From: Rotaria socialis
Taxonomy: Eukaryota > Rotifera > Eurotatoria > Philodinida > Philodinidae
Reading direction: 5' to 3'
NCBI GenBank assembly: GCA_905331475.1
Contig: CAJNYU010000394.1
Coordinates: 1-64,000 of the forward strand
Length of the DNA stretch: 64,000 nucleotides
Shown: piece after piece, positions 12,301 to 26,000 of the stretch
Layout of the letters: the number at the start of each line of letters is the position of its first letter
How positions within the stretch are numbered: the stretch's first letter is position 1
Made by a program: the position numbers and the translations under genes
The notes under the pieces: model-generated
The model's database searches: none
Seen by the model: the letters and a program-made list of their open reading frames with translations, nothing else
What the model was told of the DNA's origin: nothing

Positions 12301-14963
12301 TATTATTAATGGGGATCGATGTAATTTTTTAGAAAAATTGTAAGAAATGCTCTACCTTAATAATGAAAATAAACATAACCATCGAGATCTTGATCAATAA
12401 TTCAATTTTATTTACAATACAAAAATTCATCCGACATAGAAGAGAGCAAAACTCACCGTTATGAATTTCAAAAAATGAAAGGTATTAGTTATTCACTTTG
12501 CATATATTCTGAAATATAATTTATTCAAGATTAATTATGATAAAAAAAATAAGTTTCTATCTATTGATTGCAATAATTTAGATGATTTTAAGTATTGATT
12601 CTCTAAACTACACGTATTTCAGTGTAACTATCAATGTGTATATCAGTGTCAGCATTAATTTAGAGAACTTGACATAATGCATTAATTCATTCAGTAGCTA
12701 TAATGATTTAATGTTTGAGTTGTTTCTTAAAATGTTTACATTATAATATGATTCGATTGAATTTATATAAATTCTTTTGAAGTTTTCCTGAGCTATCGAT
12801 TAGCAAAGATGTAATCTTACATTATTTTCATAAATCATCAACAAAATCTTAGTAAATGCTTGTCAATTTTAGCAAAGATACAAAAGAGTATATTCCATTC
12901 GTGCAATATCAACATTTCTATTAGACATATATATATATATGTTGAGAATTGAAGTTCTTAATCAGTGATAAAAGCATTTTTAGACAGCATCATCGCATTA
13001 TAGTGACGAATAAGAATCTTATGTAAAAAAAAACCTATTGCACATTTGACACTTTTTCTTATCCTATCGATTTAATCAGAAGAAAAATGAACTATTTTTA
13101 AATTAGAATATGAATTTTGTATGGTACTTTTCTCATTCTTTGTTAAATTAAATAAAACATATGATTTTAACTTTTTCGTGTGTATTAAACCACAACTAAA
13201 TATGTTTTATTGTATTCAAATAAAGTTCTTCCCGTTTCAATGAAGAAGATAATATTTTTATTATGAATTACTTTATAACATTGAATAAGAAATTTATATT
13301 ATCACGTCTTAAAATTATCAATATTGTAATCTTTGTTTCATCGTATAAGGACATATAACGCTTGAACGTTGTATTTTGCTTTCATTTTTTCAACTATATT
13401 GACAGTAGAATAGAAATTTGGTTTTACCCCATTAAGCATAATAATGCCAAACAAAAAAAGACTAAAAATTTTGTTTGAATAATCAGGAACATTATATTTA
13501 CCTTTTTTTTATGAAAATGAAGTCTTTAATAATCTCGATACTGTCGATATTAATCAAGGTGAGAAAAAACAGTGCTCTTTGTTGACAGAAAGGCATACTT
13601 GAATCTGTATAAAAAAAAAGTAATATAAACGAATGAAAAAGAACAAAAAAAAGAGAATTTTGAATTTTGACGTTGATGACAGAACCAAGGCTATGTACAA
13701 CAAATAATAATAACAAGCAAAATCATCACCATCATATTAATGAAGTAAGTAAAACTAATTTTTAGGCGATGTTTATCATTCTCAAGAATAGATGTCTGGA
13801 CAAGGCACTACAATAAATATCTCCTACCTTTAAAATATCAGTAATATTGTACTAACTTGTCTAGAACAAATTTTGAATACCACAGGCAACGCAATATGTA
13901 TGGAATTTGTGAAATAATTGGATTTATTGTCAATCAAAAACGAAAGTACTCAGATTTGTGAAAAGTCTATTCCTAATAGAAATATACGATGGATGAAAGA
14001 AGCCATTTTACCTTGAGATACAAATCTTCATCGTCACACTACCATAACATTGATTCTTTCCCAATCAAATTTTGAAAAATTATCATCTTCAAAGAAAATG
14101 ATTAGATTTTAAGGCGGTAATCGAACGACTATTCATTTTTTATAATTTTCTTCTTTTATATATAATTTACTGAATCTCAATGGATTTTACGAGATATATG
14201 TGACAGCTATCTATAGATACAGCCTTTTGTTACCGAGTAACATTACAATTTTTTTGGATATGCTAATCTTTGTATAAAAAAAATTTCCCAGAATAAAATT
14301 TAAAATGTTACATACATGTTAAGCTATTCTTGGCATGCATGAAAAATTAGTACAAATGACTTTCGTTACAAAAAAAGAGTTTTTAATCATAAGCTAACTT
14401 TAGCGACTTTTAAGAGAAATATAAACGATGAAACATATTCTTAAAATCCAATAGAAAGTTCAAAATTGTGCAAATTCTCCTTTGCATCGATTGATGGAAC
14501 CTCAAACAACACAATTTTTAAGAAAAAGGTTTTTCGAATCCACCTGAACGAGTGGTCCATCATCGACAGGTATAACTCTTTCCGTATAGTTTTAGAAGTA
14601 CTCAGTAATTAATTTGAATTTATTGTCAATCAAAAGACTAAATAATTCTGTATATGTTTAAGTTGTCTATCTTTGAACTCTGATATTAATATCAATGTTT
14701 GATCAAGTAATTGATTAAGAAAATGTAAACGCCTGTAACAGTTGAGATAGATTGAGGACAAATTGTTCAAAGCTCAAGTTTGATATGGAACTGTAATATT
14801 TGCGTCGATGATGAATATCTCTTCGACATTATCAGTGCCGTTTGATGAATTTATAATATTTTATTTGCGATGAAACCAAATGTTTCAAAAAATAAAATAA
14901 AAAATCAATTATTTACTTTGTTTAGATATATTTTTGAGTATTACTTGTGAATAATAAATACTT
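9397..14963. other. 5.5-kb gene-poor interval
   Basis: No coding region could be supported on either strand. Open frames are at most ~86 codons and lack motifs, codon flavour or matching splice sites. Short (TA)n runs occur near 12052-12066 and 12929-12942. No tRNA, TIR pair or tandem array was recognised. It may hold decayed sequence beyond visual recognition. Confidence 0.55.
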
Positions 14964-17900
14964 ATGTTGACATTTTCATATACTTTAATTATTTTTGGTA
15001 AAGAAGTGTTTTTACGACCGATAAATTATTTAAAAATAGATATTTTTAGTTATTTGTTTGATTAATATTATATCTAATCAATTAATCTTACAACCAGCAC
15101 AATCTAATATTTCACGTTATCAATTTGAACCGTTTGTTGCTTTGTGTGCCGGGCAGAAAACTACTCGAGCTAGTTTGTATCTTTATTCATTGTTTACTTT
15201 ATTCAATGTTATTTACTTTTTCTTCTAAGTTACTTGGCAATCTCCATTACAAATTGATATTGAAGAAAATAGTAATGCAAGGTAAATTCATAATAATATT
15301 TTCTAATGGTTTTTGTTTTTAAGTAGATAAGTTTCTCTGTCTAGAATAACGATAGAACGTAAACATTATGGGTTAAGATTGCGCATACGAAATATAACAC
15401 GCAATGATCAAGGTACATGGACATGTTTAGGTTTCAATCAAGATGGAAAACCATTTTCAAGTTCTTTACAAATCCTTGTTAAAGGTTGATTTTTTTCTCT
15501 TTTCTCGAAGTACACGCAATGGATGCCATTTTTGTTTTCTAGTGCCAATTACATTTATAAGTGAACCAATTCAATATGCTGAAATAAATACTGCTGTATT
15601 AATCAAATGCCGATTGGTATCAAATGTTGCTGCTGAAATTTCTTGGTACAAAGGACACAATAGAATAGAAATTTTATCCTCAAATTACGAAAAAACAACT
15701 GATGGATTAAAAATTAATCGAGTCTCATCGATAGATAATGATATTTTTTGGTGTCAGGCAGATGTTATTGAAACTGGTGAATCAAAAGATTATCAAATTC
15801 AAGTTGTTATTGCTCGTAAGATTTAAAAGTTAAATCATTTGTTTTCGATGAAATACAATTTTAGAACCTATAAAATCTGCAAAAATCATCTGTATAGAAC
15901 CATGTGCTGTTGAAAAACGAACAGCTACGTTAATTTGTGAAGCGAGTGGCATACCTCCACCACAATTTTCATGGTTTTATGGGCAGGTTTGTTTCAAATA
16001 TGAGTGAGAATTAATTTTTAATCGTATTATAGAATGAGCATTTAATTGTAAGTGGAATATCGAAATTTATTGCTCGTGGTAATCGATTAATTATAAATCA
16101 TGTTGATGAAACAGACAGTGGTCGATATTCATGTCATGTTTTTAATGATTTTGATCCGAAAGGTCAAAAAGTAGACTACACTCTTCACGTCATTAGTAAG
16201 AATATCTTTTTTGTTGTATTGAATATAATGATTTACATTTGATTAATTATAGTACCACCGAATCTTTTACCTATAGCTCAACAAGAAATTACTATTGATG
16301 AGAATTTCCCGTCGAGACGCGTCGGCTTTACCTGTCGTCTTGAACGTGGTTCAATTGAAAATTTTTCTCTAGAATGGCTCGATACTCATAATAAACCCGT
16401 ACAAGTACGATTAAATAAGCTAAAACAGGAAAGTAGTATTTATATGTCATTCTTATTCTATGTAGGCGATTGATGGCATATCGATTGATGACACCCAATT
16501 GATAACACAACGTTTAATTCAATTAAATTTTAATCCTATCAGCCGTGAGCATCATGGAAATTATACATGTCTTGCAAAGAATTCAGCAGATTTGACATCA
16601 ACTATTGCTCGTCTTATTGTTAACTGTAAAAAAAATGATTACATTGTCTATTCTCTAAACTTTCTTTAATATTTTCATTGATTTAAGATAAACCGATACT
16701 TATTGAACCCAAAATGAATGATATCCATAGCATACCTAACCATCCAAGTGAGCGCTTCTTTTTTTATAGCAGAAAGAAAAACAAGAATTTTTATTTTATT
16801 TTATTTTTGTTCTTCAATTGTAGCAATAATGCAATGTCGAATCGATAGTTATCCACCACCTGTTATTCAATGGGTAAAATTAATACAAGGTTATGATACA
16901 AACCAGACTATTTTAAGAAATAATGATCCACAAGTGATTGATATTTTTACGCAACAAATCAATTCGACAATTTATGAAACAAAATTGACGGTATTTGTTT
17001 TTATTTTGTTTATTTTAGTTTTTTCTTATGATTTTGACTATAGTATAATCCATCAGAAGAAGATTTTGGTTTTATATTTGAATGTCGAGCCAATAATTCT
17101 CGTATAGAAAAACATTCAATAACGCTTCGACGCGCAGAACCTCCACGGCCAGTTCGTATATCTAATGTTCAGCCAACTTCAAATACAATTGAACTTAATG
17201 TTCAAACACCAACAGACTATGCTGACATACCTTTAATTCAATATATTGTCAAATATGAACAGATTGATGCTCCTAATTCACTGAAAACAATCTCATTTCC
17301 AGGTATTAAAAACGTCGACTAGACAAACGGACGTTCATTAAATCTTATCTTTGATAAAACAACTATGACGTTTATTTTTAATGGAAAATGCATTTTAGTT
17401 GTATCAAATCAATCACAATCAATTGAAATCAAATCTCTACAAGCAGCAAGTACGTATCGAATTCAAGTAGCTGCTGAAAACTATGCAGGACCTAGTGTTT
17501 TTTCAACGCCGATTCAAGCAACAACATTTTCTGGAGAAGTTCCACAATTTAACTTATCCAAAACTTCATGTCTCGATCATAGATCTTGTTTGGTTCAATG
17601 GATTATTGAGTACGATGGAGGTTCAGCGATTTCGCGAGCTGAAATTGCTTATGCTATAGTAAATGTTTTCAATTTTTATTATACGCAGCAAACTTGACAA
17701 TAACACCATATGAAATATTGTTTTTGTTAAGATTCATGGTGCAAACAAAGTAGAAAAATGGAGTAAGCCAATTAATATTGAGTTTCCGGCTACTGAATAC
17801 GAATTGAAAGAGCTGAAACCGAAAACATATTATGATATTGTTGTTCGTCTATTTAATGCAGCTGGTAATAGTGAAAAAATAATTCGAGTAATGACAGGTA

Positions 17901-18217
17901 GATGACATTTAAATAAGTTATTGTTTTTTATTGATCTGTTGTCAAATTACATATGTTATTTTTAGGTTTTTCTTCTACATGTGGTACAGATTGTCGTTCA
18001 AAACCAAGTATATGGATCATTGTAGGAATAATAACTAGTATTATTATTGGTACTATTATAGTATTTGTTTTATTGATTTTAAATCGAGTGTTACGTATAC
18101 GTACAATCGGTCGAAATCCTGAGTCATCGCCATTGACTCCCAGGTTATTCAATTTGATATTTCTCATTTGGTATAATTCTTTTGCTTGCTTTTAGAACAA
18201 TCGAGATTCAAGATTAA
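14964..18217 (+). CDS. NCAM/fasciclin-II-like adhesion receptor (5 Ig + 2 FN3 + TM)
   Basis: Sixteen exons join in frame to 776 residues: 14964-14997, 15050-15172, 15230-15281, 15345-15484, 15543-15815, 15865-15986, 16033-16195, 16253-16404, 16466-16625, 16688-16747, 16824-16990, 17044-17302, 17399-17658, 17732-17897, 17966-18143, 18196-18217. All introns are GT-AG and short. Residues 1-21 are a signal peptide. Five Ig domains follow, each with its Cys-Trp-Cys pattern (e.g. GTWTCLG, WCQAD, GRYSCHV, GNYTCLA, FIFECRA), then FN3 domains at ~515-612 and ~613-710, a transmembrane helix at ~725-748 and a cytoplasmic tail of only ~28 residues. Five Ig plus two FN3 is the NCAM/Fas2 plan, so homophilic cell adhesion is the likely role (inference). 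AATAAA overlaps the end at 18220-18225. The exon 2 donor (GTTTGT) was chosen because it restores the Ig1 Cys-Trp spacing. Confidence 0.8.
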
Positions 18218-18225
18218 TCAATAAA

Positions 18226-18607
18226 ATCTTTTGTTCTCAGTTGAAAAAAAAACGAAACTTATTTTCAGAGAACATATAAAAATATTACTGAACAAAATGA
18301 CGTTGTAATGCTTCAAATTTTATTTGATTGAGATTCAATGATTCCAAAGTTATAAAGTGACAAGTGTTAAATGTTTCTTTAATGTCTAGTCTTGAGTGAT
18401 TGTTGTATTTGAAATGTATGGTATCATTTTTTTTGTAAACGATCCTGTGTTGAATTTAGCTAAATGTGTTTTTTGTTTTCATTAATAAAAGCTAATAGGC
18501 AAATCCGATAACGTCTGAAGTGAAAGGACTATGTCTTGTGTATGTTACTACTATATAAGAAATATTGTGGAACAAAGGATGTGAATAAGGATGTACCAAG
18601 ACCGAAA
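18226..18607. other. 3' flank of the adhesion-receptor gene
   Basis: Non-coding. A second poly(A) signal lies in ttaataaaagc near 18484-18489, so the transcript may have a longer alternative 3'UTR. Nothing else recognised. Confidence 0.55.
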
Positions 18608-18936
18608 ATTCCCTAACAAAGATGAGAATTTTTCTCTAAGAAGAGGCCCCGAGTCTTTGCGAGATTTTGATCTAGAGTTGCTCGGCTTGACTTAGTTTAT
18701 ATGTGCATACAACTGGACAGACTGATCACCAAAGTAAAAGGTCGAGTCTCGGTTAGTCTCGGTCAAAACATTGAAATGAACACAATTTTGACCGAGACTC
18801 GACCTTTTACTCAGGTGATCAGTTTGTCCAGTTGTATGCACATATAAAGTAAGTCAAGCCGAGCAACTTTAGATCAAAATCTCGTAAAGACTCGGGGGTT
18901 CTTCTTAGAGAAAAAATCTTATCTTTGTTGGGGAAT
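18608..18936. mobile_element. Foldback element with ~150-bp inverted arms
   Basis: The left arm 18608-18768 and right arm 18786-18936 are near-identical in inverted orientation (about nine in ten bases by eye) around a 17-base loop. Shared landmarks include CTCTAAGAAGA, CGAGATTTTGATCTA, GTTGCTCGGCTTGACTTA, ATGTGCATACAACTGGACA and AAAGGTCGAGTCTCGGT. The left arm carries one extra ~10-base repeat of the GTCTCGG word next to the loop. No coding capacity. Such long hairpins are typical of foldback or MITE-like elements and would form a ~150-bp duplex if transcribed. Confidence 0.85.
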
Positions 18937-19892
18937 GTCCCTGTTGCTATGAAAGTTCATGAATATAAACAAACAAATTATCAAGTCCACCTAGTTAAGT
19001 AAAACTACAAAGTTAAAAGGAATGAAATTCCGATTATACATCCAATTGGCCACATCCTTAAAACTCATCACGACATTGAAGTTCTCGCAGGATAGTTATC
19101 TGTATATATATATATATATATATATTGCTTTATTAGAATAATTGGAAAATAGTGACATCTATATACGTAAAGTTTTCATTGAATCTTTTCTAAGAAGTAA
19201 TCGTCTCTATTTGGATTTGAATATTGAAAAAATTTTAAAAATTAAATATTTAATTGAAAAATAATTCGGTTAGTCAAAGATATGAACAAATGAATGCTCT
19301 GTAGGAAAAGAAAATGATGAGCGATCAATCTAGTTAATTTAAGAAATACTCAATAAATCATTCCGGTTCGCCAGTATTGCTCTTGTTCTGTTTTTCTTCT
19401 TCAATTCAGACAAGAATTATCGAGATTCAATAATTCTATCTCTAGAGATACTTTGATCTTCTCCAATGAAACGTTTTCACTTCGCAAAACTTCTTCTATT
19501 TAATCACTCGACTTTTTAGAATTCTTGTTTATGCTCAAAAACTAGTCACGATGTCCGGTATTTAGATTTTATTTTTCAATCTTTCATGTGAATCTAACAT
19601 CATATAAATGATCTTATATTATTATTGTAATGAATCTGACAGGCGCTTATGCTATGATCTAATGACATCATTAATGTTCGAATAAGAACTATTGTAAGAT
19701 AATTATACAGTCCACAAGATATATTATTGATGCATGGTTCCAATAAATTGTCTTTTAATGTCACAACAATCGAGACACATGAGAATACTAAAAAAGGAAA
19801 TTTCGTTAATCAAATTAATCAATACATTTGAATAAGTCATTCTCTTCTTTTCTTTTTTGTAATTTGGTAGATATATTTATAAATGAACACGA
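18937..19892. other. Region upstream of RABGAP1
   Basis: Non-coding. Contains a (TA)n run at 19103-19125. A good acceptor-like sequence (tttgtaatttggtag) ends at 19870, 22 bases before the RABGAP1 ATG, so a 5'UTR intron or trans-splice site is possible. No other signal recognised. Confidence 0.5.
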
Positions 19893-20022
19893 ATGGATGA
19901 TTCAACCAGCTTAAGTAGTTTAAATTCAGCTGATTTTATTTTAATAAATAAAGAACAACCTCAATTGAAAGTTGTTGCTGGTACGTGTAATTGTTTTTCT
20001 TTTCCTTCTAATTTACATTACA

Positions 20023-20054
<32 letters not shown>

Positions 20055-23000
20055 CATTTTTTTTTCTTTTTCTTTAGTAAGTAAAAAGGACTGCTCCTTC
20101 GTTTCCTCTCCTCTGATTAAATGTGATTCTAACGTGCATAAGAGAATTCTATTTTTTCTTTATTGTGTTATGGATTTAGATTTATGCATTAATTTTATTT
20201 TGTATTTAACTTAGGCAGTGAAATTCTCGATTTAGAAAAGAATATGGCAGAAATATTAAATGAAGTAAAACTTAATTTGATTCTCTTTATGCATATTTTT
20301 CTTTCATTATTTTTAGACATCTGACAACAATATTCTTATGTCGGAAGCTAATCTAGATGAAAAAGTTTCTCAAACATCAACTCAACAAAGTAAAAACTTT
20401 ATTTTGCTCTTGAATGCGTACATTAACAAAGATTTATAGCAACAGAATCTCGACCTGATTTGACGTCTAGTGTACTTTTCCATGGGGTAACTTATCTAGG
20501 ATCTGCTAGTGTCAATGCACCTCGATCTGAAGAAGAACTGCAAAGGTATAAATATTTATAAATAAATAAATATAATTCTTCTGTTTTAAGGAATATGGCA
20601 ATTTTAAATGAACAAAGTAAAGTGGCTCTTGAAGTTACCCTATGCGTTCCAGATAGCGCCGGTGGTGTAGTTCGGTGAGTCTAACATATCAGTTAGGAAT
20701 GAAAACAATTCTTATTTTATTGGGTTACTTCAATTGAATTAGACATCAAATATTGAGAAAAAAAAACAAGTATGCTGAATGAATTTTAGAGAGACAATTA
20801 CATTAGTTTATCTAAACTAACGATTTGTATCACGAGTGATTTTGAAAGCAACTATTGTCTCTTCTTTTTGAAATATTTTCTCTAAAGAAATAAACTAGAA
20901 TTATTTCTAAAACTATCACTTGAATATTGTCTGTGTCGGTTGGAATAGATAAATGAAATTTCTCAACTCATTGATTCGTAAATACCAAACAAAACTGCAA
21001 ATCATCAAAGCTTTTGTTGAACTACTAGAGTTCATTATGTTAAAGATAGTTTCTTTTTATACGTTCATTATATCGTATATGCGAAGTTCAAATTCCATAA
21101 CTCAAAATTATATCATTAAAAACAAATAAAATCATATCATGAGAGTATCTAACACATAGGAATATATGTGATTGATTCAAGCTATTTAAAATAGTAGATA
21201 AGAATCTGTTTCAGAAATAGTTAAAGTTCTCTACTTTTAAATGAGCTATTTGTTTGTTAGATAACTTTTGAAGTTCTGGGTTATTGATACAATGTGATTA
21301 AGAATGAAATATGTGATATTTTCTTATGATTAGAATGCGAATGCTTTGTCATCTTTTGGAAATATTGAATTGAACTGGTTATTTAATGGTAAAGAAATGC
21401 TAGAACGAGTTGTCGTAAGCTTGACGTGAAAGAAATTGTCTTACGAAAAAATGTTCATTTAGTATGTACATATATCATAAATTTTCGTTCATTGAATTTT
21501 TGCTCGATAAAATGATTCAATTTTTTGAAATTTTAAAAATTTTTGATTGAAATAGGAAATTTCTAAAGTTTATCTTTGATTAATATTTAATATGTTTAGA
21601 CTGCTTGATCCTCAAAGTGAAATTGAAATTATGTCATATCGTGTGTCACAAATACTCTTCTGTGCTCGTGGTCCATCTAACACTCCGTTAGCATGCTGTT
21701 GGGCATTTACTGCATCACGTCCGTCAATAAGCGTGAATGAACAAAATGAAAAAGGTTCTATTGGAAAAAACCTAAACGAAATTCTTTACCAATGTCAAAT
21801 TTTTCGATGTGAAAATCAAGACGCAGTAAATCTCTCTCTCTCTCTCTTTCTTTTTGCGTTTCATTCAATAAAAATATAAATAATTCGTTTTCGAATAGAT
21901 TTATCGAATTTTATTGAGTTTTTCAAATGCATTTCGTCGAACAGCTGGAGCAACAAACAATCAATCATCAATCTCACATCGTACAACATCCTTCATTAGT
22001 CAAGCATTTCAAGGAACGATGACTCAATTACAACTACAAACAACATTAAATTTAAATCAATCATCAAATAGTCAACAATCATTTGATGGATCAATTAAAT
22101 TTCGTTGTTATTTTGATATTAAAGAAGAAAGTACGGATAGTAAAGGAAATGTTATTTTAACTTCTGTATCAAGGTAATATTGAAATTAAATTTCAAAAAG
22201 TAAACATCTGTTTTATTTTTTTCTAAAAGACCAGAAAAAAATGTATTTAATCTCCGAAAAAATGTTCGCAAAAGTGTTACTGTCACTCTTCAACAAATTC
22301 GTGGTTCTCCATTAAATATTGAAAGGTTAACATCATTTCATCTCTTATTGTTTTCCCTTTAGTAAATTTTGTTTAACAGATGTTTCGGTTTACTTCTTGC
22401 TCAAGGACGTAATGTTCGTGCGAGCGATATGCAATTACTTGATTTGGTATGTTGTCAATACGGAAATTCTCTCTTTTTTCTTTTTATTTACTTGTACATT
22501 CGACAATGAATCTTCGAGCTACTTTTGTTTTCGTAACGTAGGAAACCATGGGAAAATCAGAAGATAATCGGTACTATATCGTTAGAGGATATTGGAATCC
22601 ATTGGCACGTTCTTTTAAACATTTGACTTATCTTAACGAAGAAACACCTAAAGGTACGTAAAAACTTGAATGTGATTAAAATTTGTTGTCATTTCTAATT
22701 ATCTTATCTAAAACTAAATTAATAAACACAAACATTTTTTTAAATTTGTTTTCTGAAGGTGCTCGTATATTTCTAACGGTTGCATTAGATATTGTCATAA
22801 ATGGTATTTCTGAACCTGTTCGATTTCTAATCGAAGCTAAAGCTCGTATCAGTGAATCAAATAAATCGAATGATGTTAATTCTCAAGATATAAGTGATAC
22901 GATTTGGTCATCCTTTAAAAAAGTAACGCCATTTACTGAAGAATTCGATATGACTCTTAAACAGGTAAATAGATTCTATTGACTTTTAAATAAAAACAAA

Positions 23001-26000
23001 AAGATTTAATCGCTTTATTTAAAGGTCTTATCAAAAGGTTCTCATCCAGATGAAACATATGAAGTAGTAACTTTAGAAAGTAAATCTGAAGCTGAAAGAC
23101 GAGCAAAATTTTGTCGATTGACATCAAGTAAGTTTCATTCGCACAAAAATAATTTAATATTTTAAAATAATTTTTTTTTTGAAAAGGAATTCCATCAACT
23201 AATACAGGTGATGATGATGACAATGATGATGTCATTGTGAGCGGCTTTGGACATGTTAGTAAAGAATGTGATGAAGAAGTTCTTAGCAATTGGAGTGAAA
23301 TTTTAATTAAATGGAGAAAAAACTATTTTGAACGCCCAAAAGGTTTACAATTACTTGTACGAAAAGGTATTCCCGAAGCATTGCGTGGTGAAGTTTGGCA
23401 ATTATTAGCTGGAAATGTTAATGATGAAAATGAAATGATTAATACATATCGTTTATTATTAACAAAAGAATCAGCAAGTGAAAGAATAATTATTAATGAT
23501 CTGAATCGAACATTTCCAGCTCATGAATACTTCAAAGAACAAGGAGGAATTGGTCAAGAAGCTTTGTATAAATTAAGTCGAGTATGTTAAAATTTGAAAA
23601 TTTTGTTTCATATGTTTTTACAAAAAATTCGTTTAAAGGCTTATTCGGTGCGAGATGAAGAAGTTGGTTATTGTCAAGGTTTATCATTTGTTATTGCAAC
23701 TGTACTTATTCATGTAAGCCAGAAGAAAGCATTGATCTTTCTTTTCTTTTCAATATTAAAAATGATTTGTTTTCGTTTGTAGATGCCTGAAGAACAAGCA
23801 TTTATGCTTTTATGTAAATTAATGGAAGATGAACGTTATTTATTACGTGAGATGTACAAAGCAAATTTTGAAAATCTTCAAATGAAATTTTTTCAATTAA
23901 ATTGTTTAATCGAAGAGAATCTACCTGATATTTATGCACATTTTTATGATCTTAAAGTCGAATGTCATATGTTTGCTTCACAATGGTTTTTAACATTATT
24001 TACAGCCAAATTTCCACTTTATTTAGTCTTTCGAATCATGGATATATTTTTATATGAAGTACGTTTTATTTATTATGTAAAAAACAAAATATCCATACGA
24101 TTTTTCTTTTCACTTCCTAGGGTTTTAATGCAATATTTGCCGTTGCTTTGGCATTATTAAAGGTATCTATAAACTGAGATTCAACTGTTCTATAAGTTTT
24201 TGTGCAGAAATAGAAACACGAAGTTATTCGATTTTTTAAAGATTTAATTGAGCAAAATTAAAAAAAACTAAGTTGTTGAAAAAAAACCATGTTCAATATT
24301 TCAGTGTAACGTACTACTCTCTCTAATCATTATTGTGTTATGGTAAAAAGGAAAATATCGATCAATAAAAATATTCTACTCAATTGGTGTGAAGTAATTT
24401 TCAAAGTTTTGAAAACAAAATTATGAACTTGCAATGCTCGTACACTGATGGGTAGTAGAAAATCGTACTGTTGCGCTTATCGTTACTTTTTGCGTGTAGA
24501 AATATTTAGTTTCACTTAGTATTAAGCCGAAGCATATATTTTCAATAAGATTCATATATAACATGAAAAGAAACTGATTTTTTAATTTACTCACTTGACA
24601 AGTACTTTCACTACTAATATTATATTAGTCATATACATTTTCTTGGTGTTTTCTTATAGACTTAAATAAGATATGGTTATTTTAATGGAAATTCATCTAG
24701 CGTGAATAGAACTCGATAGATTTGAAATCAATGATAACAGTAACATTAGTAAATTGATTGATAGGAAAAAATAACAGATTTTTCAATGGCAATAATCACA
24801 ACATATTTGAGAAAATACTTCAATATTCATTGATTAAATTATGCTCGAGTCCATATAATGTATAAGATAGTTTGCTAGAAATTATATGCCATTGGATTTA
24901 TCATCCTACTTTTTGGATTAAGAAGTGATATTTTAATTGAAGACTTTTTCGTAGCAAAAAGATAGAACCAAATTCATAAATAAGTTTTTATCCGTTCTTT
25001 TGATGAATCTTAAAAATGAAAATCTTTATATCTGTTTTAGTGCAATCAAAAAGATTTATTATCACTAGATTTCGAAGGTGTTATGAGATATTTTCGTGTA
25101 AGTTTACCAAAAAAATATCTCTGTGAAGATCATGCTGATGAACTTATTCAAACTGCTTCTTCGATGAAGGTAAAATTATAGAAGAAAAAATAGAAAATTT
25201 AAAATGAATTATTCTGTTTGTTTTTATTCGTTAGATAAATATTAAAAAATTAAAGCGATATGAACAAGAATATTCAATTAATCGTGCTGAAGAAGAACAA
25301 AAAGAAACACCATTGCAACGTCTTGAGGTTGATAAAAATTATTCTTTTTACTTTGATTGTTATATTATTTTTACAGGCTGACAACAAACGGTTAACTGAA
25401 ACATGTATGCGATCAGAATTTGAAAACGAAATGCTTGCATTGGAATTAGTTAATGACCGTATTAAACTCAAAGGAAATCTTCATGAGGTTTGTTCATTGA
25501 CAAAATAAAAATAAACAAGACAGTTTTATTTACTTGTAATAAAATATTTTAGGCAGAAGATCAAATAGAAAATTTAACTCGAGAATTAGAGGCAACAAAA
25601 GTTATTGTTAGACAAAATGAAGATTTAGCCATTCGATTGAATGAAGAATTAGAACATGTAAACAAAAATGTTTTTTAAATTTAAACATTCTTTTCTTCTT
25701 CATTTCAATTTAGATTCGAGAAGCTTTCAGAGATACATGTGATGAACTTCAACGAACACAAAAAATGCTTCATGATTCCAAACAAGTAAATAAGATTTAG
25801 CATATAAATTTGTACAGAAAATATCCATTTGTTGTCTAATCACTTGACACAAGCCGATGTATGAAATTAGATTCAGAGTTTCATTTTCTTCTTGTAAACA
25901 GTTTACTAACAATCGATATATCTCGAATTCCAATTCAGAGTTAGTATTGAAATGTTGAGTCTACATTAAGACTTGAACAGTATCTAACTTTTTTTGATAG

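Noticed and set aside
17928..18167. 79-codon minus-strand frame opposite the adhesion-receptor exon 15
   Set aside because: It is the antisense shadow of the exon encoding the transmembrane helix.
25098..25169. Possible donor GTAAGT at 25098 ending a RABGAP1 exon
   Set aside because: Reading through gives the conserved VSLPK block after YFR, so the exon continues to 25169.
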